DNA of 64,000 bases from Nymphaea colorata (Eukaryota; Streptophyta; Magnoliopsida; Nymphaeales; Nymphaeaceae), in the NCBI RefSeq assembly GCF_008831285.2, contig NC_045150.1, positions 17,126,600-17,190,599 on the forward strand, given 5' to 3'. The translations under genes and the position numbers were made by a program. Below are positions 33,631-46,527 of the stretch, piece after piece (the stretch's first letter is position 1; each line of letters opens with the position of its first letter). The notes below the pieces were generated by a model. That model ran no database searches. It was not told the origin of the DNA and saw only the letters and a program-made list of their open reading frames with translations.

Positions 33631-36154
33631 TATTATCACTCCAAATTTTTCAAAAAAGGGGTGCTATTAAAAATTTTGGGTCCATTATTTCTAAAATGAA
33701 TATTAAACCCAAGTTAAGATCCAAATCAAGTATTTCAAACCCAAAATTCAAAATCGAATTCAAAATGACAAAATTCGAACGTTGCGCGTGTGTGGACCTT
33801 CCCTTTGTTTTAAGGTCTCATTCTCACGCCAAAACATGTTTTCAAACATTTATCATGCGCTAGAACGCGTCGGCGAGCGGCTGAACCAAAATTGGACTTG
33901 AATCGAGTCCGGACGGACTCGAAACGGAGTCAGCTGTCCATTTTCAACCAAAACAAAAAACTTGTCTTACATTTTAAATAAAAATATTTTATACAACTAA
34001 CATTTTTACATGATATTAAATTATATTTGTTTCAATTTCAATTAAATAATAAAAAAAAATTATTTTTGGCAACCGCGCATGAGCGCTATCACGCGCGTGC
34101 AGTCGTGCAGCATTGCACGACCGTGCATGCCGTGGTCGCACGACGACACATGACCGCATGTGTCGCGGTCACGTGCCATGCACTTCCCCCTCTCATTTTT
34201 TTTGACAAAAAAACCAGCCTTTAAGGGGTGGTTTTGGTCTTTTTGGGTGCGCAATAGCCCTGCCCACACTAGAAAATGTTTTTTGCAGGCCTAATGGCCA
34301 ATCATACCCATTTCAAACCATTTCTCTTTCAAAATAATTCAAAATTATTTGAAATTCGGATAAAAATGTTATAAAATTTTAAAAATTTGAATTTTGCGTT
34401 TTGGCTTCCAAAAGTCTCCATAAATACCCCCATTTTCCCCCTTTTGAGCAAGGGGTGAGCCCTAGGAGAGATTCTAGCAATTTTTACTTGAGGACTTAGA
34501 GTTTTCTTAACTCTCTTCCTCCATTTCCATATTCCTCTTTGATTTTCACTTCCTCTCCTTCTTCAACTTGGAGCAAGCTTTATCAGGCACCAACTTTTCA
34601 ACGGAGCACGATGATCTCTTGGAGGCTTCATCTTCAACAACTTGGAACTTCATTCAAGGTAAGTCCAAGATCATTCAAAAGAGAAGGTTTATTTCCAATC
34701 TCATTTACATCCGATGTATGTATTCTTCCTCTCATTTTCATCTATCTTCTCTTTTCCTCTTGCCACCTCCCCATGGCCGTGCAAGAAAGCTGAATGATTT
34801 TCTATCCGGAATCAAGAGCTACTCTTGACTGCACTGGGATTGTGAACAAGACGGAATAAATTTCATTTCTTCATGTATCCCCAAAAATATACTTCCTATT
34901 TTGTCTTCATTCATCATTCAGCTTGAAATGATGCTCATGCATAATATTCTAATCTTCCCTTAATCAATGAGCAAATGCACGGTGTGAATGAGTATTTGGG
35001 GTTGGGATTTCTTCTTGTGTTGATTTTTGAGGTTGAGACTTGTCCAACCAGGAGAAAACCTTCACGAAATATGTACATTTTAATGTGCATTTGCTTGTCA
35101 TTTTGTTTGTTAGTTTCCTTTTTAATCATCTGATTAGAAACCCTAATGAGAGCCTTATTGTGTGATTTGGTTTTTTTCCATACCCAATGGTGGAAGAAAA
35201 CATATTCCCTTATAACAAACAAAATGACTATGTTTTATGTTCATACATAAAAAAGAATATTTAAAATCATATTTTCCAAAACATTTGCAAAAGAAACCTT
35301 CTCTAATGCGGCCTTGGAGATTTAGCTTAGACTGTTACATGAGTCCAAGCTCCCCTTCGGCCTATATCAAAAGTTGAAGCCCGCTATTTTCAAGTCATTT
35401 TTTGATTTTCATATTCATGAAAACATATGCGTATATACATGTTATATACATACGTGTGTACATGAATATCTTTCTTTGTTGTTATCTCTCTATGATTTAA
35501 CATATTTTTATAAACTCTCATACGTATATATGATCGTTCATATATACGTGTATTCAATTTTAAAATCTCTCTCCCTCTGTCTCGTTCTAAAATCATCTTC
35601 TCTTATCTATTTGATTTAAACCTAACTTTTCATAAGGTTTCGTATACGTATCCATACATACATATGAAAGTCATTTTGTTCTATATCTCTTTCTTATTAT
35701 TTTCAAGATCTCTTTCTCTCCCTCTTCTATATTTTCCTCTATGAAAGTCTTTCATTTTTTTCATCATTTTAATATTTTTCTCTAATCATTTAAGATTTTA
35801 ATTTTTCATTTGACGCCTTCATTAAGACTATAAAACAAGTAACGATCCAATATTGGATTCATGCTTGATGGTCTACAACCTCAATCCTTTTTCAAAAACT
35901 TTTCTTTCAAAAATGATATTTTCCAATTCTAGTTTTTCCCAAAACATTTCACATTTTCAAGCAACTCTTTAAGAATCTTTTCAAAAGTTTGAAACATCAA
36001 TGATAAACATAGCCCTTGGTTTGATTACCCCGGTAAAAGCGCCGGGAACGATCGATCCTCATACCGACGGGCAAGTCCATTTCTATCATATTTCAAAACA
36101 AAACCTCATTTTTCTGGAGCACTTCAAAACCAATGAAAATTTTGGGATGCAACA
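33631..36154 (+). mobile_element. Solo LTR (about 2.52 kb) nested in the copia relic
   Basis: The paralogous copia relic is continuous across this point (near 56025-56035: 'ggcatgtccaattt'). Here about 2.5 kb intervenes, flanked by CATGT (33626-33630) and CTTGT (36155-36159), a near-perfect 5-bp duplication. A TATA-like 'ccataaatacccccatttt' near 34419 followed by a leader-like stretch suggests an LTR promoter in plus orientation. No gag or pol is present, so a gypsy-type solo LTR is likely. Exact ends could be off by a few bases, because the start reads TATTATC rather than TG. Confidence 0.65.
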
Positions 36155-37230
36155 CTTGTTCAATTTGATGAAGGGACATTATTATATAGCCCACGTCATA
36201 CTTCCATTAAGTTGCTACATGGTTGAAGAGTCACTCATACAGTAATGCTTTTCAAGACTGCTCAACCACTCTAGAAAGCCAGAGGGAGATGGGTGCTGAT
36301 GGTAACAATTTCTCTTCGGTTTATTTGCCTAATTTTCCAACGGTACAAAATGTTCAATATGATATTGCTGACAACTTACAAGATGTGTCACTCTCTCCAA
36401 ATTCTAATGGTGGCAATGAGCCGTCAACCATTCCTTTGTTCCTAGTGTTCCCCAAAGGATGCACCCTATGGTTACTAGATCACAGGATGGCACTAGACAA
36501 CTTAAAGTTCATGTCACGTCACCTCATTCTTTTAATGCCACCATAATGAACTTGGTGACTGATGATGAATGTGAGCCATCTGAACTCTCTCAAACTGTCT
36601 CCAATCCAAAGTGGAAAAAAACGAAGAATATTATGCCTTGATCAAACACAATACTTGGGAGCTTGTACTTGCACAAATGTAAAGCAATATTGTTGGATGT
36701 TGATGATGGTTTTTAAAATTAAAAGGAATGCAGATGGAACTATTGCGAGATACAAAGCTCACTTGGTTGTTAAATGGTACAACCAACAACTGGGATTAGA
36801 CTACTTTGAGTCCTATAGTCTTGTGATTAAACCGACGGCAATTAGAATGGTTTTATCTATTGCAGTTAGTAAAGGATGAGATATACACCAGCTTGATGTA
36901 AATAATGTTTTTCTTCATGAACAATTACACGAAGATGTCTACATGCAACAACTTCCATTTTTTTAAGATAGAAGGTACCCATATCACATTTGCAAACTCA
37001 AAAACACTTTATATGGCTTAAAATAATAAGTTAACAACAGATGATGGCGAGATCAAGTACAGATGCAAAATATAAGGCTGTTGCAGGCGGAGTTTTGGAA
37101 GAATTATGGATCCAACATTTGCTTGAAGAACTCGGAAATTAGTCTGCTAAAATTCCTACCCTATGGTGTGATAACCTTTGACTGACTTATCTAACTGCAA
37201 ATCCAAATTCCATGCCAGGACAAAGCTTAT
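36155..37230 (+). pseudogene. Copia RT/RNase H relic (copy 1, continued)
   Basis: Continues the 33.1-kb relic: linker sequence, then across frames WELVLAQM and KLKRNADGTIARYKAHLV, with INQLGLDY-like RT pieces. It ends with RNase H remnants near 37060-37170 (SRSSTDAKYKAVAGG, WIQHLLEELGN). A large part between RT and RNase H is deleted. Stops and frameshifts throughout. Confidence 0.7.
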
Positions 37231-40200
37231 AATGTATGACCCTCTGGCTTATAATGTTATATGGTTCACAAATATAGGCTGTATTGTAAGACAAAAGGCT
37301 GCTGCTAAAAAATTTAAAGCCCTCATGTGCAGCAATCCCACTTGATGAGTAGCAACCAGATATCTCAGAGATAGGATTAACTAAACAGGACCATATAACA
37401 TTCAGATAAAAATAAGAACATTTGTGAACAAAGCTGGAGGATTTATCTGGACAACCAACTTGGGTCTACCTTGATTTAATTTGACTTCGTATTCATTGAC
37501 AGCAACCTACTTAAGGGAGGAGGGTGCTTCTCAAAAGATGCTCATTTTTCTTGTGGGCCTCTTCATATTTTTTTACTAGGGTTTACTCTTGGTGATTAGA
37601 AGTTGAATACAATGTGGTTCTAAAAGTCCTCATGCACTAGTGACTACATACGCGTCTTCGTTCCCCTGCTTCTATCCACCGTCCATCCTAGGGCTTTCCT
37701 GGACAGTGAGTGCCTACTACGACGCAGACCGGGTTACATTCCGTGAACTTCACTCCAGAGTGCTATGCCAGTAAAAAAGGTCGACAAATACAATGTTTCC
37801 AATCATTCGATTAGGGTTGGGAGGGCCATGGGCTCCTCTGCCACTACCCCCTCTTCCGGCTCATTCTGTCCCTATCCATGATCCTAACTAGCAGCACCCA
37901 CCAGCATCATTACAGAGTTAAACCATCTCTATTCTATCTATCGAGGGACTCTGGGAGTCCATAATCTCTGCCGAGGAGTTTTGGCTTATTTATCAGAATA
38001 CTAAAAGTTGAAACAAACAAGTGCCAAACTCATTTTGAGGTGAAGCTAGGAACTTTTTATCATAAGGGCTAAACTATAGTTTAAAAATTTTAAGATGAGC
38101 GGAACTAAAAATTTTCAACCTTTTTGTATATATCAAATTAAAATTTTTTAGACCACTGCACACTAAGCAAATCGATGCTAAAAAAGAAATTAAACGATTG
38201 TCTTAGTTTGGGTGTGAGAAACCGATTGTAATAGAATGTCACTCTGCAGTTAAATTAGTTGAAAAAATAGGTTACCTGAAAGTTGTCAAGTGTTTGACAA
38301 GGCAAATTTGTTACTTGCCCTACTACCTAGATATGTCAACAACCTCGAAGGCTGTGGTTTTCCATTTCCCAAAATGAGCAGCCCCTACCTTAGAACTAGT
38401 CATTTTTGGAAGGTCGACCTAATTTTTGAGAAACGCTGCTTCAAGTATTTACTTTGTTTAACGGTCATCGACCTTAGGTCGTTAACTTTCTTTTTCATAC
38501 TTTTAACTATCTTGCATCCATTTTGAATAAAAAAACCAAAAAAGGGGGAAAGCGTTAAGTTCACGCGTTTCAGGAAGAGTAATTGTAATCAAACAGAAAG
38601 TTGACCCAGTCTACTTGATGACAAGCAATCACGATTAATTGAACAATACTATCTACCAAGAAAAAGATGATGCCAAACACAAATGTTTGATTCATACATG
38701 ATGAATCATCTGTTCTATAAATATACCCAAAAGAAACATTTTGTTAAGTTCTATAAATATACCCAAAAAACTTAAAACAGATTGATTAAATACTGTCCAT
38801 AGAATATTATAACACAGTATTTTAGATGCACTGTTCCATGCATAAGCTGCCACATTGGAGAACCATGGGTGTATGTGGCAGAACCATGGGTGTATGTGGC
38901 AGAACCATGGGTGTCCAGAAATCGCTTGACAAGAAATTTCTCATTTTGTTTCTTCAAAAACCAATATATTCAGTACTTACCGAAGCCTAATTTATTTTCA
39001 AATTCAAAAACTGGAAGGATAATATATTTAATGCAAATAAAACTGTTGTGTAGTTTAATAATTGTACATAAATGGGACGCGAATATTTTTACTTTATAAA
39101 TAAAGCTTTTTAGCATTTTATAAAATGGCACCATAACCGGTTTTGTTATGTGCCAGTAGCATACCGAAGTAGCATAGGGTTAAAGAGTTTCACTCGAACC
39201 CACCTGCACGTCAAATTAGCGTACAGCTAGCTAGTTAGCCCCACCATACTGCTTTGCAGCACCCATCTGCACAAGTATCTTAGTAATACTGTAAAAATCA
39301 ATTTTTAGAATGTGACCGAATCGTCAATTTTGGAGCATTGGCAGATTTGATGATTAAATTGAATCGGCAAGTGAAACAGTAGATGATATTCAAAATTTTA
39401 TTTCATAAACCAAACCAAAAAAAGAATTGAAAAAGATCTAACTAAAACTAAACAAGGTCATATAAATTCGACAGTATAAAAGTATGTATACAAATCAACG
39501 AAATTGAAAAAGATGGAAAACGAATGGAAATAAAGAAAAGAGAAAAAAAACTATAAATAACAAGAAAACTAGTGCAAACTGGGTTAATTAATGTTTGCTG
39601 ATTTTGAGATGAATGAAACATGCCCTTAAAAAATGCATCCTAAATTCATAACAAGAAACCAACCAAATGATAATTAAAAAAGGTCGAAATTAACTCAGCA
39701 ACTCAATGAGAATAACTTGAATGCAATTAAATGGATCCAATCCAGTTGGACCAGAATAGCTCTGCGCCAATAATTCAGCCTTATCAGCGTAAGGCTTTCA
39801 GGTCACCAACTAAATCTTCCTAATTGGCCGGCAAAGTTAAAACTCTCCGTTGTCTTTTCCACTCCATAACCATTTCAATGTCCAATCTCCATTTAAAACG
39901 GTGTTTGTGAACGAGCAAAAGTTTTTTTCACTAAAAAAGAGGTCAGCTATTACACGAGATAAACAACAATCCTATAAAAAATTTAAGGGCAATGGTTTTC
40001 CTGTATTATAAGACAAATTGGAGGTTATGAGCATGGTCAATGTACTTTACCTTAGTTAGGTAGCTAGCAGAACATGGTAACATCAAGTAGGAATTTAAAA
40101 CATAAAGTTCCCCTTTTCACTCGTTTACCACAGCCACCAGAACATCCAGATTCTCTTTACTAGAAATTTTCCACAGTTCTTTCTACTGGTCATACTGGCA

Positions 40201-40639
40201 CATCACAAACACAAGCTTGTGCAAATGCACAAGAACCCATTTCTCATCAAGTGAGAAACCTACTTCCCATCTCAGTGGTGAATCTTGGAAAAAGATTGGC
40301 CAGGCAAATACTCATTTCATTAAATTAGAACATAAACATACATCTTTCTCAAAAACCATAGGGAAACAATTGGTTTGTCCTTACGAGAATGAGAAGATAT
40401 TTATTGATCTCATCGTCAGAGGAACATGAGGTTAGGCATTTTACTGCACAATATTAAATCACAACTCATGTATATACGGTGACATCTCCACATCCTGATA
40501 ACTATTACAAAGAAAAAACACAACTGCGACAAACAAATCAAGAACTTCAAATCTCATATGCCAAAAGACAAATCAGACATTGAAAGGTAGGAAACAAATT
40601 ACAATCTCTACTTCCTCCTCACATGAGTGGTGCAAAGCT
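37231..40639. other. Intergenic DNA, matches 57087-61655
   Basis: No gene recognised. Collinear in pieces with the copy 2 region, apart from a stretch in copy 2 near 58100-58660 that is missing here and the MITE at 58853. 40400-40639 aligns with the CRK-G 3' UTR and probably is the CRK-E 3' UTR. Confidence 0.5.
38860..38914. repeat. 21-bp minisatellite, about 2.6 units
   Basis: Unit 'gaaccatgggtgtatgtggca' at 38860 and 38881, with a partial third at 38902. Confidence 0.9.
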
Positions 40640-40790
40640 TCAATAAGTAGATGAACCATACCCTGAACCAGTCCCTGATATAGTGGAGCTCGTTTGCGGT
40701 CCTACAGAAATGCTTCTGATATTCCAGATCGGAGGTGCAGGAGGCAAAATGGACGGAAGAATCACGGAGCTGTTTTCAAGCATGGCAACC
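40640..40790 (-). pseudogene. CRK-E exon 7 (C-terminal remnant)
   Basis: Reads VAMLENSSVILPSILPPAPP, then WNIRSISVGPQTSSTISG and TGSGYGSSTY with TGA at 40640-40642. The front of the exon (WRLW...GLLCVQEDA, present in CRK-G) is missing. The sequence passes straight into intron 6 near 40792, where CRK-G has the same intron sequence about 200 bp from its homologous point. Confidence 0.8.
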
Positions 40791-40936
40791 TACCTATACG
40801 TGGAGAGCTTTATTGGGTTTACAAGATCAACAAAGAAAGCAAATCCAAAATTACATCTGTATGTTTATGCAATTTAAACAATAATTCCAGTAATAGACAA
40901 AACAGTAGAGGCACAAAAACATTGTTAGTCACTTAC

Positions 40937-41076
40937 ATAATTGAATAGATTTTCATCAGTGTCTTGTTGGATCAAGGAGAAATTCTTTTTTCTACTTATC
41001 ATCTCCAGCAGCAAAACACCAAAGCTGTAAACATCTATCTTGTCCATCAAGAAGATACTCAGGTACCATATATCCA
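40937..41076 (-). pseudogene. CRK-E exon 6
   Basis: SGYMVPEYLLDG, then after a missing 11 bases [16 protein letters not shown] and TDENLFNYV before a GTAAGT donor. Length 140 bp versus 151 bp in CRK-G, so the frame is broken. APE has become VPE. Confidence 0.85.
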
Positions 41077-41951
41077 CTTGCAGAAAAAGATGAAAATCTG
41101 AAAAAAAAAAAAAAAAACAATTAGAGCTACAAGCGAATCTGCTTTCTTCTTAAGTTCATGAGCAAGTTCGCTTTCATGTAAATGCATTAAGTGCAACTTT
41201 AGTAGGGAAGAGGAGAGGCAAGATATTTTTTTGAAACGACCTAATTACATGATTCAGGTGTGAAAACTTTTGTAATGAGCCTTGCCAAAAAGATTGATGC
41301 TCATCTATGCTAGTTGTCGATCGTTTGTTGTTCCAATAGGAATTAAATTGAAGCATACAAGCAATAAGTTAGGATCCATGAGAACAAATGATCGAATCAA
41401 TTTTTTGGCTGGGCCATCACAGCTGGTAATATGGATAACTCTGGAACTTCGTCAGAAGCTAAAAAGACACATGTTCCTTGAAGGTAAATGTATAACAAAA
41501 ACTTTATTGAGGAAACGACTTGCTCATACAAATTCTGAACAAAAAAGCTAGGAATCTTGTTAGTGTCCTGCATTCTAGATTATAGCCTTTTTAGGTGACT
41601 ATCTTAAGCAAACTAAATTGCAGGTTGGGATCTAATGTGTATGCTTGCTCTGAGGTCAGTTACAGTTCGGCCCATCTCATGATAACCCAGTTTTTTGTTG
41701 CAACTGATTGAACAAAGTGGGCATAAAATGCAGATTTCCATGATTAAGATTATCTAGCAAACCTACATGACCAGGACAAGTTAATAGCAACCCATGGCCT
41801 AATCTGTTTGACAAATTCTGGTAACTGTAGTCATGGAGGAAGCTGCCAGTTAAATTAGGGTTGTGGATGCTCGAATACTAATGTCGGTATATGATCTGAA
41901 TTTTGCAAATGCAGTATCGGAAATTGCGGCAACAAGCAACAACCAACTTAC

Positions 41952-42193
41952 CGAGTTCCCATAATCTCAAGTGTTTCAGTTTGTGTTTGGTATGTGTCAA
42001 CGATCTTTGCAGTGCCAAAAATGTGAAATCTTGGGGTTCATTTCTTCATCTAATAAAATGTTGCTTGCTTTCAGATCCCTGTGAACAATTTGCGGACGAG
42101 AATCTTCGTGAAGATACATAACTCCTCTGGCTATGCCATTTATGAGCTTGAAACGTACATGCCAATCCAATTCCATACGCTTGGTTGGCTCCC
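41952..42193 (-). pseudogene. CRK-E exon 5 (catalytic loop)
   Basis: Reads [36 protein letters not shown] and [23 protein letters not shown] and the catalytic lysine are intact. The DFG is lost (Asp to His) and an extra T shifts the frame right after it. The acceptor is AACG instead of the AAAG seen in CRK-A. Donor ACTCG/GTAAGT. Confidence 0.85.
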
Positions 42194-43009
42194 CGTTCAA
42201 AGAAAAATAAAATTAAAGGTGAATTGTCCCGTAATGCTAAGCAAATACCCAACGTTAAAAGATAAAGTACAAAAACATTTCACGTCCAACCATCCATCCA
42301 TACACTCTCGTACATATACTAGGCAACACTTTTGCTCAAGTAAATTGCAAAGCTACATGGCTTTTTTTGTTATAAACCATCAAGTTGATGCAGCTACTGA
42401 TGATTGCATATAAGATATAACATAATAAAACCTGGGGCACCAATAGTTATATATGCATCAATGTCTCGAAGTTTCTGGAACCATATCATTCCGATAATAG
42501 ACTTTGATCTTAGCGTTAGATAAAGGTAATTTGTTTCGGATGCAACCCCAGCTGGGGGTTGGCCCAGATTTATCAATAAAACTGAAAGAACGAAGGTGCT
42601 AGAGGGAAAAAAAACAGACCTGTACAAACAGAAAGAAAGAAGGGTCTTTTTCAAGAAAATGAAAAGAAATTAGCCAGATAATAACGCTAACATTATTTGT
42701 GCAGTCTTTTGTCGTGGAGGCCATGCAAAAACTCATGACGTTGGTATATTTATAAACCTCGCCGGGTTCGGATGCCATGATTTAAGCATTGCATCATTGT
42801 AATAGGTCCACAAAGAAAGGAATTGGACACCCATCGACTATAAGGTCGATGGTGGCCTTTCATAGTAAAAAATCATGTTTAGTCTCTTATCTTTCTTAAT
42901 TTTTTTTTCTAAAAAAGAATCCACTGGCAGTACTTCACTGACACATGCTAAGTAATAGGTACTGACACGGTAATTTTATGAAATGTGAATATGAAGGTAC
43001 GGCAATATA

Positions 43010-43013
<4 letters not shown>

Positions 43014-43054
<41 letters not shown>
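43014..43054. repeat. (AT)n microsatellite
   Basis: Uninterrupted AT run of about 40 bp in CRK-E intron 4. Confidence 0.95.
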
Positions 43055-43057
<3 letters not shown>

Positions 43058-43269
43058 AAATAATAAAAAATCAAAGTAAAAGCAACATTTAAATAAAAAA
43101 GTGATTTTAAATAAAGACATTACATGTTAATGCACAAAAACTTTAAAAATAAAATGAAAACTGAGTAGAAAAAAATTGAATCATGTAAAATTAAACAGTT
43201 TGGAACATTTTTTACGTAAACAGTAACCATTTTAGGCATGGATACAATAACAAAAGTATGTGGACCTTA

Positions 43270-44373
43270 AGCCACTTTTGATGGCCAGGAAAAACACTGT
43301 CCATCGAGGGTTTTTTTTTTCTTTTTTGCACGGTTTCAACCGGCGCCATCAAACGTAGCAAAAATTCTCCTGCTCAAATCCCATTTCCAGCGTAAATTTA
43401 GCCTGGAAAAAAGTTGGACCCGTGAGGGTTCGACTTTTTTCGGCGTTAATTTTTTTGCCCGTTAGGGCTTCTTCCATCGCGCTCCTCTCCCTCGCCACCG
43501 CTTCCACACAGGCAAATGTCGCCCTTCACTGCTGCCGACTCTCTCACCTCTTGCCTGCCGACCCATCACTGTCATCGCAACTTGTCGGTGCTGCCTCCTG
43601 CCCTCCCTGAAATTTCCGTCCCCTGATTCAATGGTTCCTTAACTGCTTGCTGCTGCTGCTGCCATCGCCACTCGCTGGTGTTGTCGCCCTTCACTGCTCC
43701 CTCCTTGCCGGATGCCGACCATCCTGCCGAATGACCTCCCTCGATTCCCCCTTTTCCGGATGCTCCTCGGTCTTTATGGTTGCCTCCCTGCTGGATGTCA
43801 CCCCTCGTAGGCCATTCTCAGGAGAACAGTCTTTCCTATCTGCATGGTTAATATTTGACGTATCTTAGTGACCAGTAAATTTGACATGAGCTGCGGGGGA
43901 GCGTGATTTCTTTTCGTAGATCATTCCGCTTTTGGAGGCACTAAATTTTTCTGTTTAGGTTGGTGCATCAGCCTCCGTATGCAACATCGGAATGTTTTCT
44001 TCTCCAATGCAGGTCTCCATTGTCATTCATGCTTATGAATGGCATTCTGATTTGGTCAGTCCATGGGTTTTAAACTAGGATGAATCGGGACTCATCCTAG
44101 TGTCATGCAATTTCCAATTACAAACTCTTCCTTATTGCTCTGCCTGAACTTATTTATATCAGAAGATGAATCAATAAGCAGGATTTTGGGTTTGAAATTC
44201 TTCTATGAAAAAATTTTCTTGTCTATCAAACTATGTATTTTTTACCCTTCAAAAAAATTCCACATCAACCCTGAAACAAGAAAAAGGAAAATTTACCCTC
44301 TTTTCAATTTACCTTGGAGAATTTTCCTTGAAAAAATTCCCCCTAAAAAAAATCCAGGCTATCATATGTGGCC
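43270..44373. mobile_element. Second Harbinger-like element (1104 bp) in CRK-E intron 4
   Basis: Left end AGCCACTTTTGATGG and right end CTATCATATGTGGCC are imperfect inverses, flanked by TTA (43267-43269 and 44374-44376). The ends match the consensus of the 2960-4223 element (GGCTACGTTTGATTG). Both also share interior words: 'catcaaac', a 'cgacttttt' run and 'cccgttagggct' versus 'gccgttagggct', followed by a C/T-rich region. No transposase frame seen. Confidence 0.6.
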
Positions 44374-44827
44374 TTATTGAAGAAGTCATGTGACTTAGGA
44401 TACACTGCTCCATTAGCAAAGGTAAGATCTCTATGAACAAACTAAACTTTGCTAAAGAAATGAAATCTCTATTCAAGAAAACAGAGAACTTCCGTGCTGT
44501 TGCACTCCCATTGCTTCTTACAAGTTACAAGTGTGCCATGACTCCAACCTCTCCATTTCTGAAACTCACCTCCAGACGGTCTCCCTCTTCAATTTTGGTC
44601 ATGAAGCACTCGATTTCCCTAACTACTACGAGTAGCAGAGTTGTGCATGCTTTCACGTGTTTAAAATTTGCTTATTTTTATATTAATAATTTTTAAGTGC
44701 CCTTTAAAATTTGAAATTTAAATAACAGTTCCTCTTCAACCACAAACTTATGGCTTGCCATTGCCAGTCGCCACCTTAAAGGCAAAAAAATAAAAAACAT
44801 AACGAGCAAAAGCTAAAACAAGCTTAC

Positions 44828-45038
44828 CAAAGAGAAAATTGTCGAGACTAGTATTCCGCACATACTCATCGACGAGTATCTTCTCTTCAGCTTCCATAAA
44901 GCCTCCTACAAGTCGGACAAGATTTCTGTGTTGAAATTTAGTGAGTGTCTGCACCTCATTGTTGAATTGGTTTGGACCGTTCCCTGTATTGCGCGACAGC
45001 CTCTTTACAGCTATTTCTTGACCATCGGGTAGTTGGCC
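44828..45038 (-). pseudogene. CRK-E exon 4 (kinase N-lobe)
   Basis: Follows TTTGTCAG/GGCCAACT; reads GQLPDGQEIAVKRLSRNTGN, QFNNEVQTLTKFQHRNLVRL and VGGFMEAEEKILVDEYVRNT, ending FLFG/GTAAGC. The ATP-binding lysine (AVKRL) and alphaC glutamate are intact and the 211-bp frame is open. This is the best preserved kinase exon of the locus. Confidence 0.9.
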
Positions 45039-45151
45039 CTGACAAAGCGATGGTTAGTGAAGGAAATTAACAAGCGTAGTAACTCGGATTCAATTGCAGC
45101 TCTCTCGGTTTCCCAACTGATATGTTACAAATTTTTAATCAGAGCCGGGAA

Positions 45152-45371
45152 ATTGAGTATAAAAGACTAGTGTATATATACCAGTAAACAGCACCAAATC
45201 CTCCCTCTCGAAGCTTATTTTTCGGTGCAAAATCATTGTTGGTAGCTCTGACGATAGCCAAATTGAGTATAAAAGACTAGTGTATATATACCAGTAAACA
45301 GCACCAAATCCTCCCTCTCGAAGCTTATTTTTCGGTGCAAAATCATTGGTGGTAGCTCTGACGATAGCCAA
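45152..45371. repeat. 110-bp tandem duplication across CRK-E exon 3 and its donor
   Basis: 45152-45261 and 45262-45371 are almost identical (one obvious difference, 'attgttggt' versus 'attggtggt'). Each copy carries the ATTNDFAPKNKL and glycine-loop codons and the TACTG/GTATAT donor, so the donor is duplicated. Confidence 0.9.
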
Positions 45372-45434
45372 ATTGAGTGTTGCACCATCTATCGCATCTG
45401 CTCTCCTCACAACTGAAACGAACTCCATAAACAG
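45292..45434 (-). pseudogene. CRK-E exon 3 (juxtamembrane, glycine loop)
   Basis: Reads VVRRADAIDGATLNLAIV, RATTNDFAPKNKLREGGFGA and VYW, with LREGG in place of LGEGG. The first donor met in gene direction is at about 45291. A second copy of the exon end and donor lies at about 45182-45261 in what would be the intron. The upstream acceptor seen in CRK-A (AACAG) is missing here. Confidence 0.75.
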
Positions 45435-46374
45435 ACAAGGTAAATAGGCTAATTGCGTAATGGTGCTCAGGTCCATGCGAGGTCAAATTGGTTTTTCCTT
45501 TCACACGTTGGGGTACTGAAATTTTCTTCGGTCAAGCTATCTATGGAGGTCTGACATTTGAATCCGAATTTGATTTTTAAACTGAATTCGGACCATAGTA
45601 TAGACTATAGACACATTGGGTATATAATATTTATTTAGCTTGATCTCTGATCTGAATTCAAATCTGACCAATATTTGTGTGAATCTGATTTTTTTTTTAT
45701 TGTATGGTTTGCTTCTTAGTCGAGTTTATTGACATCCCTAACCCCAGGTTGGTTTGCCAAAACTGTCTCTCTTTGTATCTGAATAAACGTGGTAACTTTC
45801 CTTGGATTGGCCATCTCCATGCCAAGGACTAAGTCAACTAAGACTTTAAGTTCTCGCGTGCCTAATTAACGTGCTGATAAAAAAAACTTGTTGGTAGTGA
45901 CTTTAGTTGTCTCAAATCTGGATTATGGTTGGAATATTGAAAGCTTTGTATGAGACTATCTTCTATGCATGCAATGAATTACATCCATTGTTCGTAGGAT
46001 CAAGTAAATGTATTATACAACACGGTAAAGTTAGTTTTCACGAAAAAATTTCAGTGAATTTTAAAAGAAGTAAAAAAACTGAATCAAATGTAAAAAGTAT
46101 GAAAATAAAAACTTGGTAAGTACTGAAGATTGTAAAAGTAACCTGAAGAAGACACTGAAAAACAAAAGATGTGTTTTTTCAATCTGGCTAAAAGATTTTT
46201 TTCCTGTTTTCTCGAAGACTTATTTTTAATGTTTTTTTGGGAACAGAACCGATTTTCTGTAACACTGTTGTGAGATATTTGAACGGCTAAACTGCTGTTT
46301 AACCAAATTCCTCTCCCTCTCTCTCTCTTCCCCTTTGTCTCTTTCTCATTTATAAGGTTCCGGTTTCTACCAAC

Positions 46375-46527
46375 CTTGTTGTAAACCATGTCTTCTTCCT
46401 CCTTGCTCTGCAATCCACCAGTCTTCAACTTCTTTCTCCAAAGGCAACACAATTCTGTCTTCCACCAGTAAAAGCCGAAAATTAAGCAAGTAATAAGAAC
46501 CACAATCATCAAGACAGAGATGATTAC
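46375..46527 (-). pseudogene. CRK-E exon 2, 3' part (transmembrane exon)
   Basis: Encodes VIISVLMIVVLITCLIFGFY, WWKTELCCLWRKKLKTGGLQ and SKEEEDMVYNK, ending ACAAG/GTTGGT. This is the CRK membrane helix with a basic juxtamembrane stretch. Interrupted at its 5' side by the copia element; it continues at 48106-48143. Confidence 0.85.

Noticed and set aside
38860-38914. 21-bp repeats as a possible regulatory array
   Set aside because: Only about 2.6 units, and no gene nearby in a position to use it. Most likely simple slippage.
43422-43868. Ala/Leu/Ser-rich frames in the second Harbinger-like element
   Set aside because: C/T-rich interior of a non-autonomous element; no transposase or other domain recognised.
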